Shown: piece after piece, positions 25,752 through 33,539 of the stretch
Position numbering within the stretch: the stretch's first letter is position 1
How the letters are laid out: each line of letters begins with the position of its first letter
Assembly (NCBI GenBank): GCA_003353845.1
Contig: PIVT01000027.1
Coordinates: 1 to 44,593 of the forward strand
Direction of reading: 5' to 3'
Length of the DNA stretch: 44,593 nt
From: Pseudomonadota bacterium
GTDB lineage: Bacteria; Myxococcota_A; UBA9160; JADFDR01
The notes under the pieces: generated by a model
What the model was told of the DNA's origin: nothing
Databases searched by the model: none
What the model saw: only the letters and a program-made list of their open reading frames with translations
Made by a program: the position numbers and the translations under genes

Positions 25752-26968
25752 GGCCTTCGGCTCACCGTGACATCTTCATAGGCGTTGGGAAAATCTTTCC
25801 AAAGGTACTGTTGCATGGATTGCTGGCGTTCAGGGTCTTTGGCCAGGTGGGCTTCGAGAAAACCAAAGACAGCCAGCAGGGTGAGTTCGTGTTGAAGTTT
25901 GGGTTGGATGGCAGGGAGCAACGGGAGGTTCTGGCAGGGCAGTCGACTGCCCTCCAGCAAGATCCCTTGCTCAACCCCGCCCAAGTGTCTCAAGAAGTTT
26001 TCCTCTTCGTCGGGTTGCTCTTCGGGGACATTGTCCGCAATGGCTGAGCAACCCAAGCTGTCCGGGTTGTGCATCCAACGAAGGAAGGGGTCGGCGAAGT
26101 CCGCAAAAGAAGTGTGGGCTGCGCCCTCGATGACGACCAGGGTAGAGTGCGGCACGCGTTCGTGAAGGTCTTGGGCGTTGTACTCGTACTCCACCAGGGC
26201 ATCGGCAGTGCCTGCGACCATGAGAAATGGAATTTCGCTGTCGCGAAAGAAGGCATCGCTGAACATGGAGCTTGGGCCAGCCAAGGCCACCGCGGCCTTG
26301 ATTCGAGAATCGCGCAGGTCGGTGTGGTAGGTGGCAATGATGGTGGTCAAAGCGCCCAGGGATAGCCCGGCCAAGGCGATGCGTTCTTCATCGAGCACGC
26401 CGTGGAAAAAGTTGGCCGGATCTCGATTCCAGTCCTCCAATGTTTCTATAAGAAAAGTGAGGTCTCCAGGTTGATTGATCACGTCTGCTACCAGGGGGTC
26501 TCCTGGCGTAAGGCGACTTGTCAGAGGGAAGTTTGGGGCGATGACGACGTAGCCGTGGCTTACCAGGTGCTCCACCAGGTAGGCAACATCTTTGTTGTAG
26601 GACATGAAGCCGTGGCTGTAGATGACAACGGGGTAGGGTGTGCCATGGCTTGCGATGGGTGTTGGGCTGGGGCGAAAGAACTCCAGGCTCCGCGGTGCCG
26701 CGGGATACCAAACTCTGGTTTTGAGCGTGCGCTCGGGTTTGGCGGGTTTGTCGCCATTGGCTTGTGTGGGGCGCGTGTCGTCGACCAAGCTGAAGTTGCG
26801 CGCGGCAATGGGATAGGGTCCGGGATCAAGCAACGCATCGCCGGCCAGAGTGATCTGGCCTGTGTTGAGCAAGACGACGAGACCGACGAGCAGACCGATC
26901 CCCAGCAAGGTTCCACGTTTACGCATGGCACGTTTGCGTATGGAAGGTGCGGTGGCGATGAGCGGCAT
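25748..26968 (-). CDS. Membrane-anchored or exported alpha/beta hydrolase (PAF-acetylhydrolase-like)
   Basis: About 406 residues from the ATG at 26968, which has GAGGAG about ten bases upstream. A basic stretch and a hydrophobic helix (GTLLGIGLLVGLVVLL) give a signal anchor. The hydrolase core has PVVIYSHGFMSYN (oxyanion), the nucleophile elbow GLSLGALTT, an aspartate in AGTADALVEYEYN and a histidine in EGAAHTSFADF. The pattern matches plasma PAF-acetylhydrolase/chlorophyllase-like enzymes of lipid or ester turnover. The last 100 residues are an extra helical extension. It is coupled to rsmE. Confidence 0.83.
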   Translation of the reverse strand: MPLIATAPSIRKRAMRKRGTLLGIGLLVGLVVLLNTGQITLAGDALLDPGPYPIAARNFSLVDDTRPTQANGDKPAKPERTLKTRVWYPAAPRSLEFFRPSPTPIASHGTPYPVVIYSHGFMSYNKDVAYLVEHLVSHGYVVIAPNFPLTSRLTPGDPLVADVINQPGDLTFLIETLEDWNRDPANFFHGVLDEERIALAGLSLGALTTIIATYHTDLRDSRIKAAVALAGPSSMFSDAFFRDSEIPFLMVAGTADALVEYEYNAQDLHERVPHSTLVVIEGAAHTSFADFADPFLRWMHNPDSLGCSAIADNVPEEQPDEEENFLRHLGGVEQGILLEGSRLPCQNLPLLPAIQPKLQHELTLLAVFGFLEAHLAKDPERQQSMQQYLWKDFPNAYEDVTVSRRP

Positions 26969-27017
26969 GGATGGAGAACTCCTCGGAAGCAGGGCTGAAT
27001 GATAAAGGGGGTATGAC

Positions 27018-27055
27018 AAAAGCGCCCCGGCCGCCATGGGGTCCGGAGCGCTTTT
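27018..27055. terminator. Hairpin terminator between pckG and hydrolase gene
   Basis: AAAAGCGC (27018-27025) pairs with GCGCTTTT (27048-27055), and inner CCGG/CCGG bases extend the stem. T-runs occur on either strand. It lies 22 bp past the pckG stop and would end that minus-strand transcript. Confidence 0.8.
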
Positions 27056-27076
27056 ATCGGGCTTCGTTGTGGTCGG

Positions 27077-28873
27077 CTAGTTGGCGTCTTTTAAGCGCTG
27101 CTCCAACGCGTCCAATTCCTTTTGAAGCTTGGCTGGAATACGGTCGCCGAACTTCGCGTAATGCTCGCGTGTTCCCGGAATTTCATTGAGCCAGGCTTGG
27201 GTGTCGACACGCAACAATTCTTCCATGGCCTCGGGCGCGATATCCAAGCCCTCGATATCCAAGGAGCCCGGTGCGGGGAGGTTGCCAATGGGTGTTGCTT
27301 CGGCTTTGGCCGTGCCTTCACAGCGCTCGAAGACCCACTTGAGTACGCGGCTATTCTCGCCGAACCCGGGCCAGAGGAACTTGCCCTGCTCGCTCTTGCG
27401 GAACCAGTTCACGTAGTAAATCTTGGGCATCTTGGCGCCGGGGGCCTCGCTGACTTTGAGCCAGTGGCCCCAGTAGTCGGCCATGTTGTATCCGCAGAAG
27501 GGAAGCATGGCCATGGGATCGTGGCGCAGCTCGCCCAAACCGCCGGTGGCCGCCGCTGTTTTCTCCGAGGACATGACAGAGCCCAAGAAGGTCCCGTGCT
27601 CCCAGCTCAAGGATTCGTTGACCAGAGGAATGGTGGTGGCGCGTCGGCCGCCGAAGAGAATGGCGCTAATGGGCACACCCTTGGGATCTTCAAACTCGGG
27701 CGCGATCACGGGGCATTGTGCGGCGGGTGCCGTAAAGCGTGAGTTGGGATGGGCCGCCTTTTTGTCTGAATCTGGCGTCCATTCCTCGCCCAGCCAACTG
27801 GTGAGCTTGGCGGGCTTGTCATCCGTCATCTCTTCCCACCACACATCGCCATCGGGCGTGAGGGCCACGTTGGTGAAGATGGAGTTTTCTTTCAGGGAGG
27901 CCATGGCGTTGGGGTTGGAGAAGTTGCTGGTTCCAGGGGCCACGCCGAAGAAACCGGCTTCGGGGTTGATGGCGTAGAGCTGGCCATCATCACCAAATTT
28001 CATCCAGGCGATGTCATCGCCCACGGTCTCGACTTTCCAGCCGGGGACGGTGGGTTCCAGCATGGCCAGGTTGGTCTTGCCACAGGCGCTGGGGAAGGCA
28101 GCACACACGTATTTCACGATACCTTGGGGATTGGTGAGCTTCAAGATGAGCATGTGCTCCGCCAACCAACCCTCTTCGCGCGCCATGGTGGAGGCGATGC
28201 GCAGAGCGAAGCATTTCTTGCCCAACAAGGCGTTGCCGCCGTAACCCGACCCATAGGACCAGATTTCTCGCGTATCCGGGAAGTGGCAGATGTACTTCTC
28301 TTTATTGCAGGGCCAGGGCACATCGGCTTGGCCGGGCTCTAAAGGGGCGCCCACGGTGTGCATGCAGGGCACGAATTTTCCGTCGCCCAGGACGTCGAGC
28401 ACCTTGGAACCCATGCGGGTCATGATGCGCATATTGGCGGCGGCGTAGGCGGAGTCCGTGAGCTGGATACCGATGTGGGCAATGGGAGAGCCCAGGGGTC
28501 CCATGGAGAAAGGCACGACGTACAGGGTTCGACCCTTCATGCAGCCCTTGAAGATTCCCTTCAGCGTGCCTTTCATTTCAGCGGGAGCCACCCAGTTATT
28601 GGTGGGGCCAGCATCAATTTCTTTCTCGCTACAGATAAAGGTGCGGTCTTCAACGCGGGCGACATCGCTGGGGTCGGACTGAATCAGGTAGCTATTGGGG
28701 CGCTTTTCCTCATTCAGTCGAATAGCCGTGTTATTTGCGATCATCAGCCGGAAGAGCTCGTCGTACTCTGCTTGCGACCCGTCACACCAGTGAATTTTTT
28801 CGGGTTGGCAGAGGCTGGCCATTTCATCGACCCATTTCAGCAGGTTTTGGTTGCTCGTCGCACTAGTTGTCAT
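27077..28873 (-). CDS. pckG: Phosphoenolpyruvate carboxykinase (GTP)
   Basis: 598 residues, the normal size of the GTP-dependent enzyme. The kinase loop [13 protein letters not shown] carries the reactive cysteine. [10 protein letters not shown], the substrate-binding motifs [16 protein letters not shown] and [12 protein letters not shown], and the late [11 protein letters not shown] region are also present. It converts oxaloacetate to PEP for gluconeogenesis. This matches an organism growing on fatty acids, whose beta-oxidation genes fill the left part of the window. A terminator follows it. Confidence 0.97.
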   Translation of the reverse strand: MTTSATSNQNLLKWVDEMASLCQPEKIHWCDGSQAEYDELFRLMIANNTAIRLNEEKRPNSYLIQSDPSDVARVEDRTFICSEKEIDAGPTNNWVAPAEMKGTLKGIFKGCMKGRTLYVVPFSMGPLGSPIAHIGIQLTDSAYAAANMRIMTRMGSKVLDVLGDGKFVPCMHTVGAPLEPGQADVPWPCNKEKYICHFPDTREIWSYGSGYGGNALLGKKCFALRIASTMAREEGWLAEHMLILKLTNPQGIVKYVCAAFPSACGKTNLAMLEPTVPGWKVETVGDDIAWMKFGDDGQLYAINPEAGFFGVAPGTSNFSNPNAMASLKENSIFTNVALTPDGDVWWEEMTDDKPAKLTSWLGEEWTPDSDKKAAHPNSRFTAPAAQCPVIAPEFEDPKGVPISAILFGGRRATTIPLVNESLSWEHGTFLGSVMSSEKTAAATGGLGELRHDPMAMLPFCGYNMADYWGHWLKVSEAPGAKMPKIYYVNWFRKSEQGKFLWPGFGENSRVLKWVFERCEGTAKAEATPIGNLPAPGSLDIEGLDIAPEAMEELLRVDTQAWLNEIPGTREHYAKFGDRIPAKLQKELDALEQRLKDAN

Positions 28874-29193
28874 AAGAGTTTCCCATGCATGGCACCGATA
28901 AAACTCGGCACTTTCCAGAGTTAGCAGTTGAATTGCCTGTTCCAGGCGCCTCCTTCAGGGAGGCGGAAAAGGGTTGAAAGTTTACTGTGGGCATCTGATC
29001 GAAACAAGAGGCGTGTTCAGGGGAATCACTTCACTTGAAGATTGAGAATGCGGCTAGGGGTCGCAGAGCGGGAACAGGGGCCGAGCGATGTTGTGGGAGC
29101 GTGGAAAGAGGGCAGGCTGCGGACCGGAAATCGAGAAAAAAGAAAAAATCAGACCTGCGGGGAATTGACTACGAAGGCTACAGTTCAACTCCG
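28874..29193. promoter_or_regulatory. Divergent leader region of pckG and PP2C gene
   Basis: 320 bp. On the pckG side a 7-bp hairpin (28947-28953 with 28959-28965, loop TTCAG) could be a leader structure or operator. A frame running from a TTG at 29035 into the phosphatase is open, but its residues (basic, low complexity) do not look like part of the enzyme. No firm promoter boxes seen. Confidence 0.35.
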
Positions 29194-30249
29194 ATGTATT
29201 CAGTCCGACTTTCATATGCTTCTCTTTCCGACCAGGGAAAGATACGTGAGTCCAATCAGGATGCTTGCCGTGAAGTGGCAGCTGCCGACGGCAGCCGTGT
29301 CTTCATTGTGGCGGATGGAATGGGCGGCCACTGCGGTGGCGATGTCGCCAGCAGACTGGCCGTTAAGGCCATGTCCGATCATTTCACGACCTCCTCTCAA
29401 GATCCCGGCACTCGCTTGCGAACGGCGTTCAATTTGGCCAATCAGGCGGTGCAGGAGGGCTCGCGCGAACAGCCAGAGCTTTCGGGCATGGGCACCACGG
29501 GCGTCGCCTTGTTGTTTCACGATGATGGCGAGGCCTGGGTGGGGCATGTTGGGGATAGCCGGGCCTATCGGTTTCGACGCGGGTCGGGTTTGGAGCCGCT
29601 CACTCTCGATCACTCGGTGATCGCGGAAATGTTGCGAAGAGGCGAGGTCACACCCGAAGAAGCCATCATCCATCCGCTCCGAAGTCAGCTTTTGCGTGCC
29701 CTTGGGACGGAAAGCAGCGTCAGGGTCGACATCAGTTCTTTCCCACTCGAAGAAGGCGATCGTTATTTGCTGTGTAGCGATGGGCTGACGGCCGTCCTGC
29801 GTGACGCCGACATTGCCGACATCTTGAGAACAGAAGAGCCCGTGAGTGCCGTTGAGAAATTTGTGGAGTTGGCCAACGAACGCGGCGGGCCCGACAATAC
29901 CACGGTTCAAGTCATCGAAATTAAGCAGTTGGAGGAATTGGAAGATGTCCCGGTCGCTCAGGTGGTGGAACGGGATCGCGACATGGGTCGTGTCCAATCT
30001 TTTATCGAGGGGCAATTCTTCATTCCCTTGATGGTGGTTTTGCAGGTGGCCTTCCTGGCCTTGCTTTGGGTCTTGTTTGGAACGGGCCTTCAGCAACTGG
30101 TGGAGCCTCCCCCAGAGCGTACGGATGAATTCGAAATCGCCCCCATTGAAATCGAAGCTCCGCAAGAGGTAGGCGAGGCCGGTGAGCTGCCTGTGCCGGT
30201 GGAGTTACCGGAAGCGGTTGAAATCGAAGAATTAGAAATTGAAGAGTGA
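29194..30249 (+). CDS. PP2C-type Ser/Thr protein phosphatase, membrane-anchored
   Basis: About 351 residues from the ATG at 29194, where family similarity begins (VRLSYASLSDQGKIRESNQD). Metal-binding motifs are complete: DGMGGHCGGD at 41-50, GMGTTGVALLF, HVGDSRAYRFR, LLCSDGLTAVL and GGPDNTTV. After the catalytic domain a single membrane helix (about 275-298) leads to an acidic, proline-containing tail of 53 residues ending in repeated EIEE. Such phosphatases usually reverse Hanks-type kinase phosphorylation, but no kinase lies nearby. The C-terminal tail would be outside the cytoplasm if the catalytic domain is inside. The next gene begins at or just after the stop. Confidence 0.92.
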   Translation: MYSVRLSYASLSDQGKIRESNQDACREVAAADGSRVFIVADGMGGHCGGDVASRLAVKAMSDHFTTSSQDPGTRLRTAFNLANQAVQEGSREQPELSGMGTTGVALLFHDDGEAWVGHVGDSRAYRFRRGSGLEPLTLDHSVIAEMLRRGEVTPEEAIIHPLRSQLLRALGTESSVRVDISSFPLEEGDRYLLCSDGLTAVLRDADIADILRTEEPVSAVEKFVELANERGGPDNTTVQVIEIKQLEELEDVPVAQVVERDRDMGRVQSFIEGQFFIPLMVVLQVAFLALLWVLFGTGLQQLVEPPPERTDEFEIAPIEIEAPQEVGEAGELPVPVELPEAVEIEELEIEE

Positions 30250-30263
30250 CCGGGTCTGCGCCT

Positions 30264-31001
30264 ATGACTGACTATCCGAGTGTTGAAATCCAAGGCCAGC
30301 GGGTGTCCTTTCCCGTAGAGGTCCAGGAAGCCAGTTCCGGAGTCGCCATGTTCTTCGTCGATGTGGCCGTGGCGCGCAGCTTCCTGCCTGATCGCAAGCT
30401 CGATGTGTTGGAGGTTTTCCCCGGGAAAGCAGTACTGACGATTTCCGCCATTGATTACAAAATAAATGACTTGGGCGATTACAACGAAGTGGCCATTGCC
30501 TTTTTTGTGCGGGAAGCGGATGAGAAGTCCCGCCTGCCTTACCTCGGTGATTCGTCTTCCATCTTGAGAGCCCAGGCGGCGACCTACATCCGACACCTTC
30601 CCGTGAACCAGAGCTTCACGTGTGAAGCCGGTTCTAAGATCTGGGGCTTCCCGAAAACCGTCGAAGAGATTTCCTTTGAGTACGAAGACCAGCGAGTTTT
30701 CTGTCGCCTGGTCATGGACGGAAAGCCGGTGTTGAAGTGTACCTTTCCCCGCCGTGGCACGGGGAAACTGAAAGACAGTGTGCTCAGCACCTACAGTTAC
30801 ATCGAAGGCGTTTTGCACAAGACGTCCTTTGTCTCGGGAGCCAGTGGCATGGGGCAATTCTTGTCGGGGACAAGGGTCGAGTTGGCACAGCACCCCATTG
30901 CCGATGAACTGCGACGTTTGGGCTTACCCAAACGACCTTTCGCCAGCGTTTGGATTGAAAAGATGCACGCGCGCTTCGATCCACCTCAAAAAGTAGAATG
31001 A
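30264..31001 (+). CDS. Acetoacetate decarboxylase-family protein
   Basis: About 245 residues from the ATG at 30264; a GTG at 30246 that overlaps the phosphatase stop is an alternative. The family signature region KIWGFPKTVEEISFEYED corresponds to the GFPK motif of acetoacetate decarboxylases. The beta-rich body and C-terminal WIEKMHARFDPP also fit the superfamily. Whether the Schiff-base lysine of true decarboxylases is present cannot be decided by eye, so substrate and reaction are open. It directly follows the PP2C gene and is convergent with a glycosyltransferase gene one base away. Confidence 0.8.
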   Translation: MTDYPSVEIQGQRVSFPVEVQEASSGVAMFFVDVAVARSFLPDRKLDVLEVFPGKAVLTISAIDYKINDLGDYNEVAIAFFVREADEKSRLPYLGDSSSILRAQAATYIRHLPVNQSFTCEAGSKIWGFPKTVEEISFEYEDQRVFCRLVMDGKPVLKCTFPRRGTGKLKDSVLSTYSYIEGVLHKTSFVSGASGMGQFLSGTRVELAQHPIADELRRLGLPKRPFASVWIEKMHARFDPPQKVE

Positions 31002-31002
31002 G

Positions 31003-32136
31003 CTAGGCGCCGACGAGTTTCTCGAAGGCAGTGTCGTAGATCTCGATTTGTTCGCGCCAATCAAAGCGACTGATCTGCTTTCGCCAGGGTGTTTCTTGCT
31101 CCTGGCTTTCCACGACTTCGGAGAAGGATTGGATCTCTGTGCGCAAGCGTTCCACGAGTTCGTCGTAATCATCATAAAACAGAGCCTCGGAATCCCCGGG
31201 TAAGAGCTCGGGGTAGGCTAGCCGACGCGGTAGCAAGGGTTTGGTGTTGCAATATATGGCTTCGGCCACGCTGGCGCCGAAAAAGTCGTGGCGCGAGGTG
31301 ACGGGGAGGAGGTCGGCTTCCCACAACCAACGCGCATACTCTTCCGCCGTTTCCGTATAACCGAATTGAAGAATGCGCTCGCCCAGGTTTCGTTTCGCTG
31401 AAAGGAATTCTTTGGGGTCGTCGCGCAGGTTCTCCCCGAGAATGGCCAGGGAGAAAGGCAGGCCTTCATCGGCCAGGGTTCTCACGGCGCAAAAAAATGC
31501 CGTTGGGTTCTTATCGTACTCCCAACGGTGGTTCCAAAGGATCAGCGGGCGGGTGATGGGTTTCGGGCTCGCCGGGCGCTGCGGGTCCATGGACGAGAGA
31601 TCAAGCCCCAGGTGCAGGGTGCTGGATTTTTCGGCGATCTCCGAAACGCGATCCAGGCCTTGGTAGTCGGGATAGCCTTGCAAGAATTTTGGCAGGGCTT
31701 CCAGAAACGAGAGCCGATTGAAATCGGAATTGAAAAAGACGGCATCGGCCGCCAGGGCAGATGTGAAATTGAGTAATTCGTATTGGCTGGTGTGCCCCGG
31801 CTTGGATTCGTGATGGGCTTGAGAGGGGTACTCCAATTGGTTTTCGTGAAAATAAATAGCGCTGGGCAAGCTGTGGGTTTGCTCGCGTGTCAGGCCCAAG
31901 AAGGTGGGAAAATCCAACATGTCCGTGGCGAGAAGGAGGTCGGGCTGATGTTTCTCAGCAAGAAAATTTTGGGCGAGTGTGATAGCGCCTCCGCGCATCC
32001 GCCATCGCCAGTTCCGACCGGGAAGGGCGAGGACTTTAATGTTGTGGCGACTGTGCTCGCACAATCCCTTGGCCCAGACCTCATGGGAGCCTGTGAGGAA
32101 GGGTTCGATCAAGGTGATTTCCAAAGCTTCTGACAT
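31003..32136 (-). CDS. DUF3524 glycosyltransferase, tRNA-queuosine alpha-mannosyltransferase (QTMAN/GTDC1) family
   Basis: About 377 residues from the ATG at 32136. The N-terminal domain has the DUF3524 signature: IEPFLTGSHEVWAKGL near residue 10, LATDMLDFPTFLGL, and YFHENQLEYP at 95-104, then FNSDFNRLSFL. The C-terminal GT-B half has the nucleotide-sugar segment FFGASVAEAIYCNTKPLLPRR typical of GT4 enzymes. Animal members (GTDC1) attach mannose to queuosine in tRNA(Asp), and the close resemblance suggests the same chemistry here. No queuosine biosynthesis genes are in the window. It is the last gene of a minus-strand group with a Maf protein and nth. Confidence 0.85.
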   Translation of the reverse strand: MSEALEITLIEPFLTGSHEVWAKGLCEHSRHNIKVLALPGRNWRWRMRGGAITLAQNFLAEKHQPDLLLATDMLDFPTFLGLTREQTHSLPSAIYFHENQLEYPSQAHHESKPGHTSQYELLNFTSALAADAVFFNSDFNRLSFLEALPKFLQGYPDYQGLDRVSEIAEKSSTLHLGLDLSSMDPQRPASPKPITRPLILWNHRWEYDKNPTAFFCAVRTLADEGLPFSLAILGENLRDDPKEFLSAKRNLGERILQFGYTETAEEYARWLWEADLLPVTSRHDFFGASVAEAIYCNTKPLLPRRLAYPELLPGDSEALFYDDYDELVERLRTEIQSFSEVVESQEQETPWRKQISRFDWREQIEIYDTAFEKLVGA

Positions 32137-32181
32137 CGCACCCGTTTTCCTGCACCCTTGCACAAGGGGATAAGAGCCTCG

Positions 32182-32775
32182 TCAGGGAATGGGATAACCC
32201 AGACGAAGAAGCTGTGACGAAAGTTCGATTAGCGGCAAGCCCGTAATCGCCGTGTGGTCCTGGGTTTCGATTTTCTCGAACAAGCCGATGCCGCGACTTT
32301 CAATTTTGTAAGCGCCAGCGCAATCCCACGGTTGATCGGCGTCAATGTAGCGTTGGATTTGCTCGGGCGAGAGTTCGCGCATGCGAAGGCTTGTTCGATC
32401 GAGAAACTCTGTCACTTCGCCTCCATGGCAGAGGGCGACAGCTGTGAGCAACTCATGGCTTTTGCCCGAGAGCTGTGAGAGTTGCCCCATGGCGACTTCG
32501 CGTGACCCCGGTTTGCCCAGCAGCTTTCCCTGCGCCACAGCCATCTGGTCACTGCCCAGGACCATGGCGTCGGGATGCAGCGCGGCAATGCTCAACGCTT
32601 TTTCTCGGGCAAGCCGTGTGACGAGTTCCACGGGATCAAGGCCGCTGTCCTTCAAACTGTCTTCGTCAAACAAGGGGGCGATGCTTTGAAAAGGCAGCCC
32701 CAGTTGCTCGAAGAGTTCCTTTCGGTAGGGCGAGGTGCTGGCCAGGATGAGAGGCGGTAGAGACTCGTGGGTCAT
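32182..32775 (-). CDS. Maf-family nucleotide pyrophosphatase (YceF-like)
   Basis: 197 residues. The Maf signature LILASTSPYRKELFEQLGLP, the conserved ARE/EKA segment (TRLAREKALSIA) and VLGSDQMAVAQGKLLGKPG are present. Sequence details (STSPYR, GSDQM) resemble the YceF branch, which hydrolyses 7-methyl-GTP, more than the dTTP/UTP branch. The role is cleaning modified nucleotides from the pool. It lies between nth and the tRNA glycosyltransferase with short gaps of 45 and 9 bp. Confidence 0.92.
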   Translation of the reverse strand: MTHESLPPLILASTSPYRKELFEQLGLPFQSIAPLFDEDSLKDSGLDPVELVTRLAREKALSIAALHPDAMVLGSDQMAVAQGKLLGKPGSREVAMGQLSQLSGKSHELLTAVALCHGGEVTEFLDRTSLRMRELSPEQIQRYIDADQPWDCAGAYKIESRGIGLFEKIETQDHTAITGLPLIELSSQLLRLGYPIP

Positions 32776-32784
32776 GTTCTGAGA

Positions 32785-33465
32785 TTACTCCTTTGCCCGC
32801 CGTCTTGGATTGGCTTGCTTGGTTCGCTCTCGCAGGGTTTGTGCTTTGGAGGTTGCCCAGGAACAAATAGGGCAGTTCTCAAAGTCATGGCCGCGGGCCG
32901 GACAATGTTCTCGCCCGAAAAAAATAATCTGCAGGTGAAGCCGATTCCAGCTCTCTTCTGGAAAGAGTTTTTTTAAATCGCGCTCAGTTTGCTCCACCGA
33001 CCGGCCGGAAGTCAGCCCCCAGCGTGTGGCACAGCGGTGGATGTGCGTATCGACGGGAAAGGCGGCGAAGCCAAAGGCCTGACTCATGACGACACTGGCC
33101 GTTTTGTGCCCGACGCCAGGCATGGCTTCGAGTTCTTCAAAGCTGCTGGGAACCTCGCCTCCATGCTGATCCATTAAAATTTTCGATAGCCCGGCGATGG
33201 CCTTGGCTTTCTGCGGCGAAAGGCCACAAGGTCGAATGATGTTTTCAATGTCTTTGACGGGAAGCTTGGACATCTTTTCAGGGTTCGATGCACGGGCAAA
33301 TAAAAGGGGGGTGATTTGGTTGACCCGTTTGTCGGTGCACTGCGCGGAAAGCAAAACCGACACCAAGAGGGTGTACTCATCGGTGTGATTGAGGGGGATG
33401 GGCGTCTCAGGGTAGAGATCCTGTAGGATTTTCTGGATGCGTTGGGCTTTTTCACTGCGCTTCAT
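32785..33465 (-). CDS. nth: Endonuclease III with unusual cysteine motif
   Basis: About 226 residues from the ATG at 33465. The helix-hairpin-helix MPGVGHKTA (115-123) has the catalytic lysine K121, and VDTHIHR supplies D139. The region that normally binds a [4Fe-4S] cluster (C-x6-C-x2-C-x5-C) reads CPARGHDFENCPIC: cysteines at 188, 198 and 201 only, with no fourth cysteine after them. The cluster may be absent or bound differently. The enzyme removes oxidised pyrimidines from DNA. It heads the operon, divergent from the RlmI-like gene. Confidence 0.93.
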   Translation of the reverse strand: MKRSEKAQRIQKILQDLYPETPIPLNHTDEYTLLVSVLLSAQCTDKRVNQITPLLFARASNPEKMSKLPVKDIENIIRPCGLSPQKAKAIAGLSKILMDQHGGEVPSSFEELEAMPGVGHKTASVVMSQAFGFAAFPVDTHIHRCATRWGLTSGRSVEQTERDLKKLFPEESWNRLHLQIIFFGREHCPARGHDFENCPICSWATSKAQTLRERTKQANPRRRAKE

Positions 33466-33539
33466 AGTGGCGCAGAGTAACCGGTTTTCTCGATTTGGAC
33501 CGCACGCGTCCTTCAATTTTGGCTAGCTTTCCTTTCGCC

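Noticed and set aside
29035..29193. N-terminal extension of the PP2C gene from a TTG at 29035
   Set aside because: Residues are basic and low complexity and precede the conserved start of the family; the ATG at 29194 fits better.
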